A stretch of 64,000 nt of DNA. It comes from Senegalimassilia anaerobia JC110 (GTDB lineage Bacteria; Actinomycetota; Coriobacteriia; Coriobacteriales; Eggerthellaceae). The stretch is taken from positions 588,871 to 652,870 of the forward strand of contig NZ_HE611015.1 of the NCBI RefSeq assembly GCF_000236865.1, written 5' to 3'. This document shows, piece by piece, positions 38,288 to 46,771 of this stretch (its first letter is position 1; the number at the start of each line of letters is the position of its first letter). Below the pieces are notes generated by a model. It saw nothing but the letters and a program-made list of their open reading frames with translations, searched no databases and was not told the DNA's origin. Made by a program: the position numbers and the translations under genes.

Positions 38288-39565
38288 CTATTGCCGATCG
38301 CCGTCGCGACGTTGCTCTTTGCCGCGACCCACCTTCGGAAGGGAGAAGCCCGTCGAAGCGTCCGGATGAGGGGACGTTGCATCGGCGATGGGGTCGAGCG
38401 ATCCGTCGGATCGGGGCGTGCCCTGGAAGAACACGCCGTCCTCGGCAACCAGCTGGCGCCCGGTTTGCTTCTCGAAATAATACACGAAAACGGACTTCAT
38501 AACCGCCACGGCGGGAATAGAGGCCAGCATGCCCACAAGCGAGCCGGTGAACCCGCTCATGGCCCCGCCGATCGCGCTGCCCGCAACCAAGGCGATAAGG
38601 GTGAGCGCCGGATGGATGTCAACCGATGACGCCATGATCTTCGGAGAGACGAACGTATACACCACCTGCTGGATGATGATGGTGCCCACAAGCGCCACCA
38701 GGGCGATCCACGGGCTGACGAACACGCCCACAAGCGCCGCCAGCGCACCGCCGAGCCACGGGCCCACAATAGGAATGATGTTCAAAATGCCCGCGATGAT
38801 GCCGAGTGCAGCGTAATTGGGAATGCCCGAGACGGCGAACAGCACGCCGCACGCCACCCCGATAACGCCGCACTGAATAAGCGTGCCCTTGATATAGCCG
38901 CCCATGACGCGCGTGAACGTGACGTGCAGCATATCCATGGTCTCGCGATGGGAAGGGCCCGCCAATCGCATGGTCTCGCGACCGAGCGCGGGAAGCTCGA
39001 TGAGGATCCAAAACGCTATGACCAGGGCGAAACCCACCGCTATGCCCGTATTCACCACGCCTGCGCCGATGGCGACCACGCCCGTGGCGCTCTGGCGCGC
39101 CACATCGGACGCCGCTGAGCCCATAGAGGACAAGGCTTCGTTCATATAGGCTTGCACCGTGTTGTTCTGGAACACATCGGAATAGCGAGCGTACACGCCG
39201 TTGGCCCAGCCCATGAAGTCGTTGATGTAGCCGGGGATGCTCTGCACCAGGTCGGTGAACTGCTCGCCGAAGCCGAACGCCGGGGAGAGCATAAGGAAGC
39301 TGACGATCGCCAGCACGGCGAACATGAGCAGATAGGCGATGCCCGTTCCCGCCGGACGCGGCACGCCCTTGGATTCCAGCTTGTTCACCGTGCCGCGCAG
39401 GCAGAACACGATGACCAGCGTCCAAAGCAAGATGCCGATCGGGACGCTGAGGATGTTGATGAGGTAGACCGCTGCGCCTGTGAGCAGGATGGCGCCTACC
39501 GCGGTCCATACCATGAGGAACCGTCGGCGGGCCTTCTCCATCGCGACATCGGGATTGGTGGCCAT
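38288..39565 (-). CDS. AI-2E family (PerM/YtvI-type) transporter
   Basis: 425 residues. About eight membrane helices and the family stretch GVLFAVSGIPNYAALGIIAG, NIIPIVGPWLGGALAALVGV, then VVYTFVSPKIMASSVDIHP. Members export diverse solutes; the autoinducer name should not be taken literally. The hydrophilic C-terminal 50 residues are variable. RBS AGGAG. It lies 12 nt after the DUF948-like gene. Confidence 0.88.
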   Translation of the reverse strand: MATNPDVAMEKARRRFLMVWTAVGAILLTGAAVYLINILSVPIGILLWTLVIVFCLRGTVNKLESKGVPRPAGTGIAYLLMFAVLAIVSFLMLSPAFGFGEQFTDLVQSIPGYINDFMGWANGVYARYSDVFQNNTVQAYMNEALSSMGSAASDVARQSATGVVAIGAGVVNTGIAVGFALVIAFWILIELPALGRETMRLAGPSHRETMDMLHVTFTRVMGGYIKGTLIQCGVIGVACGVLFAVSGIPNYAALGIIAGILNIIPIVGPWLGGALAALVGVFVSPWIALVALVGTIIIQQVVYTFVSPKIMASSVDIHPALTLIALVAGSAIGGAMSGFTGSLVGMLASIPAVAVMKSVFVYYFEKQTGRQLVAEDGVFFQGTPRSDGSLDPIADATSPHPDASTGFSLPKVGRGKEQRRDGDRQ

Positions 39566-39577
39566 GGATACCAGCTC

Positions 39578-40210
39578 CTAGCGCTCCTGGAAGGAATCGT
39601 TGCCCTGGGGAGCATACGTGAAGTACGCAGGCTGCTCAGGCTGGTCATCGGGCTGGACCTGCTGGGGCGCATCGTCGTCGTTTGCCTGGGCCTTGGAGGG
39701 GGTGCCACCCTGGGCATCGTCGCCTTCGTCCGGCACGCCTGCCAACGCTGCGGCTTGGGCCTTCGCCTTCGCCTCGCCAAGGGCGACCGACTCATCGCTG
39801 GCATGCTTGGACTTGAGCTTCTCGCGAACCTTGGAGGTGACGTTGTTCATGATCTCCATGGGGGCGTTCGTGGCGGCCTCGACCGCGCCCACCGCATTCG
39901 AGGCGGAGTCGGTGATGTCGCTAACATCCTCCAAGATCTGGTCGAGGCGCATGATCTCGAGATTCGCCGCATCCACGGTCAAGGACACGCGATCGACGAG
40001 CGGATCGACCTTGTCCATAGCGGGCTCGAGCGATTTCGTGATGCGTTGCACGCTTTCGAGCGTCGGGTCGAGTTGCTCCTTCATCTCGTCGACCGTGGTG
40101 CGCGTTTTGCGCACGGTGATCACAAGCTCGATCACGAACCACACCAAAGCCACGCCGAGCACCACGTACACGATAGGCAAAACCACACCCACAACTTCGC
40201 CGAAATCCAC
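39578..40210 (-). CDS. DUF948-like single-span membrane protein
   Basis: 210 residues from GTG with AAGGAGG upstream. One N-terminal helix (VVGVVLPIVYVVLGVALVWFV), then a long amphipathic, probably coiled-coil segment (VRKTRTTVDEMKEQLDPTLE to DSASNAVGAVEAA), as in DUF948 proteins. The C-terminal tail (155-210) is acidic and Gln/Pro-rich. Function unknown. It is encoded before the AI-2E family transporter and has its own promoter. Confidence 0.7.
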   Translation of the reverse strand: MDFGEVVGVVLPIVYVVLGVALVWFVIELVITVRKTRTTVDEMKEQLDPTLESVQRITKSLEPAMDKVDPLVDRVSLTVDAANLEIMRLDQILEDVSDITDSASNAVGAVEAATNAPMEIMNNVTSKVREKLKSKHASDESVALGEAKAKAQAAALAGVPDEGDDAQGGTPSKAQANDDDAPQQVQPDDQPEQPAYFTYAPQGNDSFQER

Positions 40211-40245
40211 CAGACGCCTCCTTCATATATCCATATACGCCGCCA

Positions 40246-40254
40246 ACTATAGCA
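40246..40254 (-). promoter_or_regulatory. Extended -10 promoter of the DUF948-like gene
   Basis: Minus-strand TGCTATAGT, 36 nt before the GTG start. Confidence 0.45.
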
Positions 40255-40374
40255 TGCGGTCTTGAATTCTACCCCGCCGACGCATGCGTTTACACCCGCC
40301 ATTCATAGCGGTTGCAGTGCGGTTACCTTCGAAAAGACGTGGGGTTTTCCCGTTCGCTCCTTAAGAAGAAGCGC

Positions 40375-41829
40375 CTAACGGGCACCCGTTTCCTCGCCTT
40401 CGGAAGCATCCCGCGCGCCCGGTTTCCTCTGCCCGTTGCGCGCACCGTTCGCCTCGATATCGACCGACCTTCCCTTCAGCAGCTCGGCCCCATGATGGAC
40501 CCCCGCCGCCGCATGGGGAGCCTGCGCCCTATCTCGGGCCGCGGCATCTACGCGATACGCCTCCCAACCGCGCTCGGAGGGATGATAGAAGCAACCGCGC
40601 TCAAGCCCTTCAGGCAGATAGCGCTGATCGACCCAGCCTGCAGGATAATCGTGCGGATATTTGTACACACCATAGTGCTCGGAGCCGGGACGGTGCCTGT
40701 CACGGAGATAGTCGGGGGCATCGCGCTTGGGCCCGTTGCGCACTTCCGCCAAGGCGGCATCGATGCCCGCCTCGCACGCGTTGCTTTTCGGCGCAAGAGC
40801 TATATAGGTGGCCGCCTGCGCCAAGTTGATGCGGCATTCGGGATACCCGATGACCTCCGCTGATCTGAACGCGGCCGCAGCCACCAGCAATGCCTGAGGA
40901 TCGGCGTTGCCTACGTCCTCAGACGCGTGGATGAGCATACGGCGGGCGATATATTTGGGGTCCTCTCCCCCATCGATCATACGGGCGAGCCAATACAGCG
41001 CCGCATCGGGATCGGAGCCGCGCATGGACTTGATGAAGGCGGATATGATGTCGTAGTGCATATCCTTGTTCTTGTCATACGGCAATGCGCGGTGCGGCGT
41101 AGCGCTTTCCACCTGCACCTTCGTGATAACGGCAGGGTTCTCGCGCGTGCCGGGCTGCTGCATGCCCGCCGCAAGCTCGAGGGTGGTAAGCGATGCGCGG
41201 CCGTCGCCGCCCGCCAAGAGCACGATAGCGCTGCGGGCAGCCGGGTCGAGCTTATACAAGCCGTCCAGCCCGCGAGGGTCGGCAACGGCCCGGTCGACCA
41301 GCTGTGCCACATCGCCGTCGGAGAGCCCCTTGAGACCGACTACGCGCGAACGGCTGATCAGCGCGGAGTTCACTTCGAAAAACGGGTTCTCGGTGGTGGC
41401 ACCCACCAGCACCACGGTGCGGTTCTCCACCGCATGGAGAAGCGCATCCTGCTGGCTGCGATTGAATCGATGGATCTCGTCCACGAACAGGATGGTACGC
41501 GAGCCGTTGAGCGCCAAGCGCTTCTCGGCGGCGTCGATTTCCCGGCGCAGGTCGGATACGGTGCCGCCGATGGCCGACACCTCCACGAACGTGGCCTTCG
41601 TGGATTCGGCGATGACGTGAGCGATGGAGGTTTTGCCGGTTCCCGCCGGGCCGTAGAGGATGACCGAGCTGACGTTGTCCTGCTCGATGGCCGCACGCAG
41701 CCAGCTGCCCGGGCCCACGGCATCCTGCTGCCCCACCACATCTTCCAGCGTTCGCGGGCGCATACGCACCGCCAGCGGCGCCACCTGCTGCTTGCGTTCG
41801 TTCTCCATTGCCGTGAATAGCGTGTCCAT
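40375..41829 (-). CDS. rarA: Replication-associated recombination protein RarA (MgsA)
   Basis: 484 residues from ATG 41829. AAA+ ATPase of the clamp-loader/RuvB kin acting at stalled forks. It begins with APLAVRMRPRTLEDVVGQQD, Walker A GPAGTGKT, Walker B ILFVDEIHRFN, sensor VGATTENPFFEVN. The C-terminal MgsA domain has KSMRGSDPDAALYWLARMI and RRMLIHASEDVGNADP. The last 50 residues are an extra low-complexity tail. Divergent from the 6S-like RNA. Confidence 0.95.
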   Translation of the reverse strand: MDTLFTAMENERKQQVAPLAVRMRPRTLEDVVGQQDAVGPGSWLRAAIEQDNVSSVILYGPAGTGKTSIAHVIAESTKATFVEVSAIGGTVSDLRREIDAAEKRLALNGSRTILFVDEIHRFNRSQQDALLHAVENRTVVLVGATTENPFFEVNSALISRSRVVGLKGLSDGDVAQLVDRAVADPRGLDGLYKLDPAARSAIVLLAGGDGRASLTTLELAAGMQQPGTRENPAVITKVQVESATPHRALPYDKNKDMHYDIISAFIKSMRGSDPDAALYWLARMIDGGEDPKYIARRMLIHASEDVGNADPQALLVAAAAFRSAEVIGYPECRINLAQAATYIALAPKSNACEAGIDAALAEVRNGPKRDAPDYLRDRHRPGSEHYGVYKYPHDYPAGWVDQRYLPEGLERGCFYHPSERGWEAYRVDAAARDRAQAPHAAAGVHHGAELLKGRSVDIEANGARNGQRKPGARDASEGEETGAR

Positions 41830-41984
41830 GACCACCCCTGCCTGTTGATTGGCAAACCATGATAGCACGCGAACGTTTGTTTGCCTAGAGAAAAACCGGG
41901 CGTCTCGCTCTGCTCGAAAAGCAACGGCTTGCCTACACCTGCTTCACCGATTCTGTCAAGACTTTACTTTGCCTTGAGGTCCCA

Positions 41985-41990
41985 TATACT
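41985..41990 (+). promoter_or_regulatory. -10 of the 6S-like RNA gene
   Basis: TATACT, with TTTACT 16 nt upstream (41963-41968) as a possible -35. Predicted start near 41997. Confidence 0.55.
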
Positions 41991-41996
41991 CGATAT

Positions 41997-42173
41997 CAGG
42001 TTCCACCCTTGTCGCCGTACTTTTTGCGATGGACCGATGCTATTTCCGAGGGAGCTCAAGATAGCAAGTGAAACGGAGATTCGCGCCCGTTGGCACGAAA
42101 GCCGGGAAGCAAGCTGCGAGCACCCACCTTGTTGAGGTGGGTTCATCCTTCCGGCCGGGGGTGGGACTTTTTT
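41997..42173 (+). ncRNA. ssrS: 6S RNA (candidate)
   Basis: About 177 nt, bracketed by a -10 and a T6 tract (42168-42173). The ends pair as a 10-bp closing stem GGTTCCACCC (41999-42008) / GGGTGGGACT (42159-42168). The 3' half carries a hairpin, CCCACCT-TGTTG-AGGTGGG (42123-42141), at the place where 6S RNA has its central-bubble hairpin. Size, closed-rod shape and position next to rarA fit 6S RNA, which sequesters vegetative RNA polymerase; 6S genes are known to neighbour rarA in Gram-positives. I could not check the full bubble consensus. An unrelated stable RNA is the alternative. Confidence 0.62.
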
Positions 42174-42230
42174 CATGCCCGAATCCGGCCCGCCCCGCCA
42201 TCGCACCCGCAACCATCTTGCGAAAAGCAG

Positions 42231-43664
42231 CTACGCCGCAGGCAGCCTGAGCACGAACGTGGTGCCCTCGCCTTGCACCCCTTCCACGCAAATCGTGCCG
42301 TGGTGGTATTGCACCGCATGTTTGACGATGGCAAGCCCCAGGCCCGTGCCGCCTGTTTCCTTCGAACGGCTTTTATCCAGACGGAAGAACCGCTCGAACA
42401 CCTTTTCGCGCATCTCCTCGGGAATGCCCGACCCGGTATCGCTCACGCGCACCGTGACCACCGATTCGGGGTCCGGCTCCGCCCCTGCCGCGCGCAGCGC
42501 TTCCAAAACCTCCTCGGACGCAGCGCCCTGCGACACGCGCACCGACACGCTTCCACCGGCATGGTTGTAGCGCACCGCGTTCTCGATAAGGTTGTACAGC
42601 ATCTCCTCGGCAAGCGTCTCGCTACCGTTGATATGGGCGGGCCCGCCCTTCACGGAGATGGATACGCCTTCGTCAGCGGCGAACGACTCCAAGCGTCCGG
42701 CCATCCGTCGGGCAACGGACGTCACGTCGATGGGCCGCTCCTCGCGCGCGAACGCGCTCTCGTCGAGCTTCGAAAGCGTGAGCACGTCGTTGATAAGGCC
42801 GCGCATCGCCTGCGCCTCGTCGTAGATAAGACCGGCGAACTTCTGCCGATCCTCAGGCAGCACCATGTCGTTCTTCATGAGCTCGGCATAGCCCGATATC
42901 ACCTGCAACGGCGTCTTCATCTCGTGGCTGACGTTGCTGGAGAAGTCGCGGCGCATGCTTTCCGCTTCGGCAAGCTCCTTGTTCTGCTTCTTGAGCTGCG
43001 TCTGCTGATCGTCAATGCGCTGGAGCAGCGGCACCATTTCCCCGTAGATGTCGTTTTCCAAAGGCTCCGCCATGTCAAGGGCATCGATAGGCTTCATGAT
43101 GTGGCGCGTGAGCAGCCGGGATAGCAAAAACACCAATCCGGCGACGACCACGAGCGCGAACAGCGTGGGCACGAGCATCTCGCCCAAGAAGGCGAACAGG
43201 GAATGACGGGTTTCAGACAGGCGGACAATGCGCCCATCGGAGAGCTTCTCGGCGGCATACACCGTATCGGTGCCCAAGGTTTCCGAATAGCGCATGCTCA
43301 CCGCCTCGCCCGTGCGCGCGGCCTTGCTGACCTCGGGACGGGAGGCGTGGTTGTCCATCTGACCGGCATCCGCCTGGCTATCGTAGAGCACCAGGCCGCT
43401 TTCGCTGATAAGCGTGTAGCGGGTGATGCCGCTGAACTGCTGGGACAAGACGGTGGTCACATCGGCCGCCGGAGCCTCGTCAAGGGATGCCGCCGCCCGG
43501 CCGGCCTCCTGGACCAGGGCCTGCTCGGCATCGTGCTCGTAGGAGTAATAGAAGATGCTGACCATCACCGCGGAAAAGGCCAAAAGAATCCCCAGGGAAA
43601 ACGCCAAAACGGTGGTGAAGATGCGGCCGGCAAGGCTTTTAACGTGATCGGGCGAAGGGCTCAT
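42231..43664 (-). CDS. PhoR-like sensor histidine kinase
   Basis: 477 residues from ATG 43664, with AGAGG upstream. Two membrane helices (about 15-40 and 165-190) flank an extracytoplasmic region. A HAMP-like linker precedes HisKA with the phospho-acceptor in FSSNVSHEMKTPLQV, and HATPase_c has NLIENAVRYN, DTGSGIP and GGTGLGLAIVKH. It lies 11 nt after the first response regulator and closes the pst-phoU block, so phosphate-dependent control is likely. Which of the two regulators it phosphorylates is not clear. Confidence 0.9.
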   Translation of the reverse strand: MSPSPDHVKSLAGRIFTTVLAFSLGILLAFSAVMVSIFYYSYEHDAEQALVQEAGRAAASLDEAPAADVTTVLSQQFSGITRYTLISESGLVLYDSQADAGQMDNHASRPEVSKAARTGEAVSMRYSETLGTDTVYAAEKLSDGRIVRLSETRHSLFAFLGEMLVPTLFALVVVAGLVFLLSRLLTRHIMKPIDALDMAEPLENDIYGEMVPLLQRIDDQQTQLKKQNKELAEAESMRRDFSSNVSHEMKTPLQVISGYAELMKNDMVLPEDRQKFAGLIYDEAQAMRGLINDVLTLSKLDESAFAREERPIDVTSVARRMAGRLESFAADEGVSISVKGGPAHINGSETLAEEMLYNLIENAVRYNHAGGSVSVRVSQGAASEEVLEALRAAGAEPDPESVVTVRVSDTGSGIPEEMREKVFERFFRLDKSRSKETGGTGLGLAIVKHAVQYHHGTICVEGVQGEGTTFVLRLPAA

Positions 43665-43675
43665 GCGGCAAACCT

Positions 43676-44368
43676 CTATTCCGGCTGTCTGATGCTGTAA
43701 CCCACGCCACGCACGGTTTTGATGCAGACATCGGCACCCGGGCATGCGGCGGAAAGCTTCTGGCGCAGCGTTTGGATGTGCACGTCGACGGTGCGCGTCT
43801 CGCCCACGAACGTCATGCCCCACACATCCTCGAGCAGCTGACCGCGCGACAGCACGCGCCCGACGTTGCGAATCAGCGCGCGCAGCAGGTCGAACTCCTT
43901 GAGCGTGAGCTCGACGGGGACGCCGCCTGCAGAAACGGTATGCTCGAGCACGCGCAGCTCGATGGGCCCGCACTCCAGCACATCGCCGGCGGGCGCGGTT
44001 GGCGCCGCGGCGCGGCGCAAGAGCGCATTCACGCGGCTGACCAGCTCCATCATGCCAAAGGGTTTGGCCAGGTAATCGTCGGCGCCCGCATCAAGACCGC
44101 TGACTTTGTCGAACTCGGTGCCTTTCGCCGTGAGCATCATGACGGGAAGGAACTTGGTCGCCGGGTCCTCGCGCAGGCGGCGGAGAACCTCGAGCCCATC
44201 GACCTCGGGCAACATGATGTCGAGCAACACCAAGTCGGGAAGCGATTCTCGGCAAGCATCGAAGAAGTCGCCGGCATGGGCGAAGCCCGCCGCCTCAAGG
44301 CCCGCCTGCTTGAGCGCGTACACCGTCAAATCGCGGATATTCGTGTCGTCTTCCAAGTAGTAGATCAT
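43676..44368 (-). CDS. OmpR/PhoB-family response regulator (copy adjacent to the kinase)
   Basis: 230 residues. Receiver with acidic pair in MIYYLEDDTNI, phospho-acceptor in LVLLDIMLPEVDG and Lys in AKPFGMME. The winged-helix effector ends with TVRGVGYSIRQPE. A second regulator of the same type lies 12 nt upstream. The layout and length are those of PhoB/PhoP. Confidence 0.92.
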   Translation of the reverse strand: MIYYLEDDTNIRDLTVYALKQAGLEAAGFAHAGDFFDACRESLPDLVLLDIMLPEVDGLEVLRRLREDPATKFLPVMMLTAKGTEFDKVSGLDAGADDYLAKPFGMMELVSRVNALLRRAAAPTAPAGDVLECGPIELRVLEHTVSAGGVPVELTLKEFDLLRALIRNVGRVLSRGQLLEDVWGMTFVGETRTVDVHIQTLRQKLSAACPGADVCIKTVRGVGYSIRQPE

Positions 44369-44380
44369 GCTTGCACCTCG

Positions 44381-45091
44381 TTATTCCACAACCGAATCGT
44401 CTGGACGCGGGCCCGCCAGGCGATAACCGACCCCACGCACCGTCTCCACAGCATCGGCATGCTCGCCGAGCTTTTGCCGAAGCGTGAGCACGTGCATGTC
44501 GACCGTGCGACTGCCGCCGCCGAAATCCCAGCCCCACACGTTTTGCAGGAGCTTCTCGCGCGACAGCACGACGCCGGGATGGCGCATCATATACGCCAGC
44601 AAATCGAATTCGCGCATGGTAAGCGCCACGGGCGCCCCGTCGACGAGCAGCTCGCGCGCCTGGAAATCCAGGGAAAGGGCGCCCAGGCTCAGAACGTCCT
44701 CGCAACGGCCGCCTCCCCAATCGGGAGCACGGCGCAGCATGGCGCGCACGCGGCTCACCATCTCCATCATACCGAAAGGCTTCGTGATGTACTCGTCGGC
44801 CCCGGCATCCAACGCCCGCACGATGTCCAGCTCCGAGTTTTTAGCCGTGACCATCATAACGGGCACGCGAGAAAGCTTGCCGGGCGTGCTGCGGATGCGC
44901 TTGAGGATTTCCAGGCCATCGACGTCGGGAAGCATGATGTCCAAAACCACCACATCCGGGATGTTTTTGGCGCATGCGGCTCGAAACGCCGCATCATCGG
45001 GCTGCCCTTCGGCCTGGATGCCCGACTGCGTCAAGGCGTACAGCACCAGCTGACGGATGTTCTCATCATCCTCGACATAGTAGACAGCCAC
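44381..45091 (-). CDS. OmpR/PhoB-family response regulator (copy adjacent to phoU)
   Basis: 236 residues from GTG. Receiver with VYYVEDDENIR, acceptor in VVVLDIMLPDVDG, TKPFGMMEMVSRVRAMLRR; effector ending in TVRGVGYRLAGP. It is clearly paralogous to the neighbouring regulator along its whole length and keeps all active-site residues. The GTG start lies at the edge of a duplicated segment. Ribosome binding site GGAAGGGG is 10 nt away. Confidence 0.92.
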   Translation of the reverse strand: MAVYYVEDDENIRQLVLYALTQSGIQAEGQPDDAAFRAACAKNIPDVVVLDIMLPDVDGLEILKRIRSTPGKLSRVPVMMVTAKNSELDIVRALDAGADEYITKPFGMMEMVSRVRAMLRRAPDWGGGRCEDVLSLGALSLDFQARELLVDGAPVALTMREFDLLAYMMRHPGVVLSREKLLQNVWGWDFGGGSRTVDMHVLTLRQKLGEHADAVETVRGVGYRLAGPRPDDSVVE

Positions 45092-45279
45092 CTGTCACGC
45101 ACCCCTTCCACAGCCGAAGCGCCAGATGCGACGCGAACCCTGCGCCCCGCTGCCGCGGTGCTCGGGGATCGGACAGCCCACCGGGCTGTCCGACATAGTA
45201 GACAGTCAACCCCTACGCACCCCTTCCACAGCCGAAGCGCCGGATGCGACGCGAACCCTGCGCCCCGCCGCCGCGGCGC
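45073..45279. repeat. Tandem 88-bp direct repeat over the 5' end of the second response regulator
   Basis: Copy 1 at 45073-45161 and copy 2 at 45191-45279, offset 118 bp. Both carry CGACATAGTAGACAG and CGCACCCCTTCCACAGCCGA, with few differences. Copy 1 includes the first codons of the regulator. Between them lies a perfect hairpin, TCGGACAGCCC-ACC-GGGCTGTCCGA (45169-45193). The segment fills the gap to phoU. Confidence 0.75.
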
Positions 45280-45280
45280 G

Positions 45281-45961
45281 CTACCCTTCGGCGTTTTCCT
45301 TACCCGCAGAGTTTAGCGTATGCTCGCCCGTTGCGCGGAAAACGGCCCAGCTTGCGATGCGCTCGGCATCGTCGCCCATGCGCTCGAAGTACTTCGCCAC
45401 CATGAGCAGCTCCGGCAGATGGCTGGCGCCCTGCGTCTCGCTGCGGATCAGATCGACCACCACCTGCTCGCAGCGATCGTACAGTTCGTCCACCCCGTCG
45501 TCCATGGCGAACACGCGCTGGGCAAGCGCGGCATCTGCCTGGGAGAACGCCTTCGTGGCAAGCGAGACCATGTTCGACACCTTGTCGGTGGCCTCGGCGA
45601 ACTCGCTTTGCAGGTGCGAGACGGCCTTCGGCGTAAGCTGCTGGGAGAGGTACGCGACGTCGCGCGTCATCTCGTCGATATGCGCCAAGTCGCCGACCAG
45701 GCGAAACGCTCCGGTCACCTCCCGCAGATCGTCGGCCACCAGCGGTTGCTGCATAAGCATGATGTCAAGGCAGCCGTCCTCGATGGCCTCGCGCAGCCTG
45801 CGCGCGGCCTTGCTGCCGGAAAGCACGCTTTCGGCGGCATCGGCGTCGCCGGCAAGCGCACGGCCCGCGGCCCGAACGTCGAGCACCGTCTTCTCGGACA
45901 GCTGATTGACCAGCGCGCCCAGCTCCTCCAACTTGTTGATGTAACGGGTACGGGTCTTCAT
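45281..45961 (-). CDS. phoU: Phosphate signalling protein PhoU
   Basis: 226 residues, two three-helix PhoU repeats. The metal-binding patterns are DDLREVTGAFRLVGDLAHID in the first and LLMVAKYFERMGDDAERIA in the second, the latter typical of PhoU. PhoU links the Pst transporter to the histidine kinase and damps the response when phosphate is plentiful. Its ATG shares its last base with the pstB1 stop (45961), showing tight co-translation. Confidence 0.94.
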   Translation of the reverse strand: MKTRTRYINKLEELGALVNQLSEKTVLDVRAAGRALAGDADAAESVLSGSKAARRLREAIEDGCLDIMLMQQPLVADDLREVTGAFRLVGDLAHIDEMTRDVAYLSQQLTPKAVSHLQSEFAEATDKVSNMVSLATKAFSQADAALAQRVFAMDDGVDELYDRCEQVVVDLIRSETQGASHLPELLMVAKYFERMGDDAERIASWAVFRATGEHTLNSAGKENAEG

Positions 45962-46767
45962 CAGCTGAACCTTCCTGTCAGGTAGTCTTTCGTCTTCTGC
46001 TGCACGGGGTTGCCGAACAGCTGCTTGGTCGGCCCGGATTCCACCAGCTCTCCCAGGTAGAAGAAGGCCGTCTTGTCGGCCACGCGCGTGGCCTGCTGCA
46101 TGTTATGCGTGACCACCACTACGGTTCGCTCGCGGGCAAGCTGCACCATCAGCTCCTCGACGAGCGCCGTGGAGATGGGGTCGAGGGCGCTCGTGGGCTC
46201 ATCCATGAGCAACACCTCGGGCTGCGTGGCCAAAGCGCGCGCGATGCACAGGCGCTGCTGCTGGCCACCGGAAAGCCCCAGACCCGATTGGCCCAGCTTA
46301 TCGCGCACCTCGTCCCACAGGCCGGCATCGCGCAGGCACCTCTCCACCAGCTCGTCGGCCTCGGCGCGCCCGAGCCTGCGCATGCGGCGCGGTCCGTACA
46401 GGATGTTGTCGCGGATGGACATGGGGAACGGGTTGGGGTGCTGGAACACCATGCCCACCCTCACGCGCAGCTCGTTGGCATCGCCGCTGAAGATGTCGCG
46501 CCCTGCCACCTCGATGGCGCCTTCGGTGCGCACGGTGGGAACGAAGTCGCACATGCGATTGAAGGTACGCAGCAGCGTTGACTTGCCGCAACCGGAAGGC
46601 CCGATGAACGCGGTGGCGCAGTTCTTCGGGATGTCGAGCGTAACCCCCTTAAGCGCCTGGAAATCGCCGTACCACAGGTTGAAATCGCGAATGGAGATCA
46701 TGGGCTCGTCGACCTGGGCGCCCGCATCGCGCACCGCCGCGCCCTGCTCGTTTTCGAAATCGGTCAT
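45961..46767 (-). CDS. pstB: Phosphate ABC transporter ATP-binding protein (first copy)
   Basis: 268 residues. Walker [21 protein letters not shown]-loop [12 protein letters not shown], signature [15 protein letters not shown], Walker [13 protein letters not shown], switch [15 protein letters not shown]. These, including the PNPFPMSI stretch, are PstB-specific. It lies 4 nt after a second pstB, and phoU follows. Confidence 0.95.
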   Translation of the reverse strand: MTDFENEQGAAVRDAGAQVDEPMISIRDFNLWYGDFQALKGVTLDIPKNCATAFIGPSGCGKSTLLRTFNRMCDFVPTVRTEGAIEVAGRDIFSGDANELRVRVGMVFQHPNPFPMSIRDNILYGPRRMRRLGRAEADELVERCLRDAGLWDEVRDKLGQSGLGLSGGQQQRLCIARALATQPEVLLMDEPTSALDPISTALVEELMVQLARERTVVVVTHNMQQATRVADKTAFFYLGELVESGPTKQLFGNPVQQKTKDYLTGRFS

Positions 46768-46771
46768 ATGA

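Noticed and set aside
41999..42010. Minus-strand AAGGGTGGAACC resembling the T-box antiterminator, upstream of rarA
   Set aside because: It lacks the following GCG, has no specifier stem and no synthetase or amino acid gene behind it. The same bases form the closing stem of the plus-strand 6S-like RNA, which has both promoter and terminator.
42040..42170. Possible SRP (4.5S) RNA, because of CCGGGAAGCAAGC in the same stretch
   Set aside because: The SRP core GGTCAGGYCCGGAAGGAAGCAGCC is not present, and the overall fold is a long closed rod with a separate 3'-strand hairpin.
43772..45316. 514-codon plus-strand frame opposite the two response regulators
   Set aside because: An antisense shadow of two clear genes in GC-rich DNA. 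The translation is His/Arg/Ala-rich without domains.
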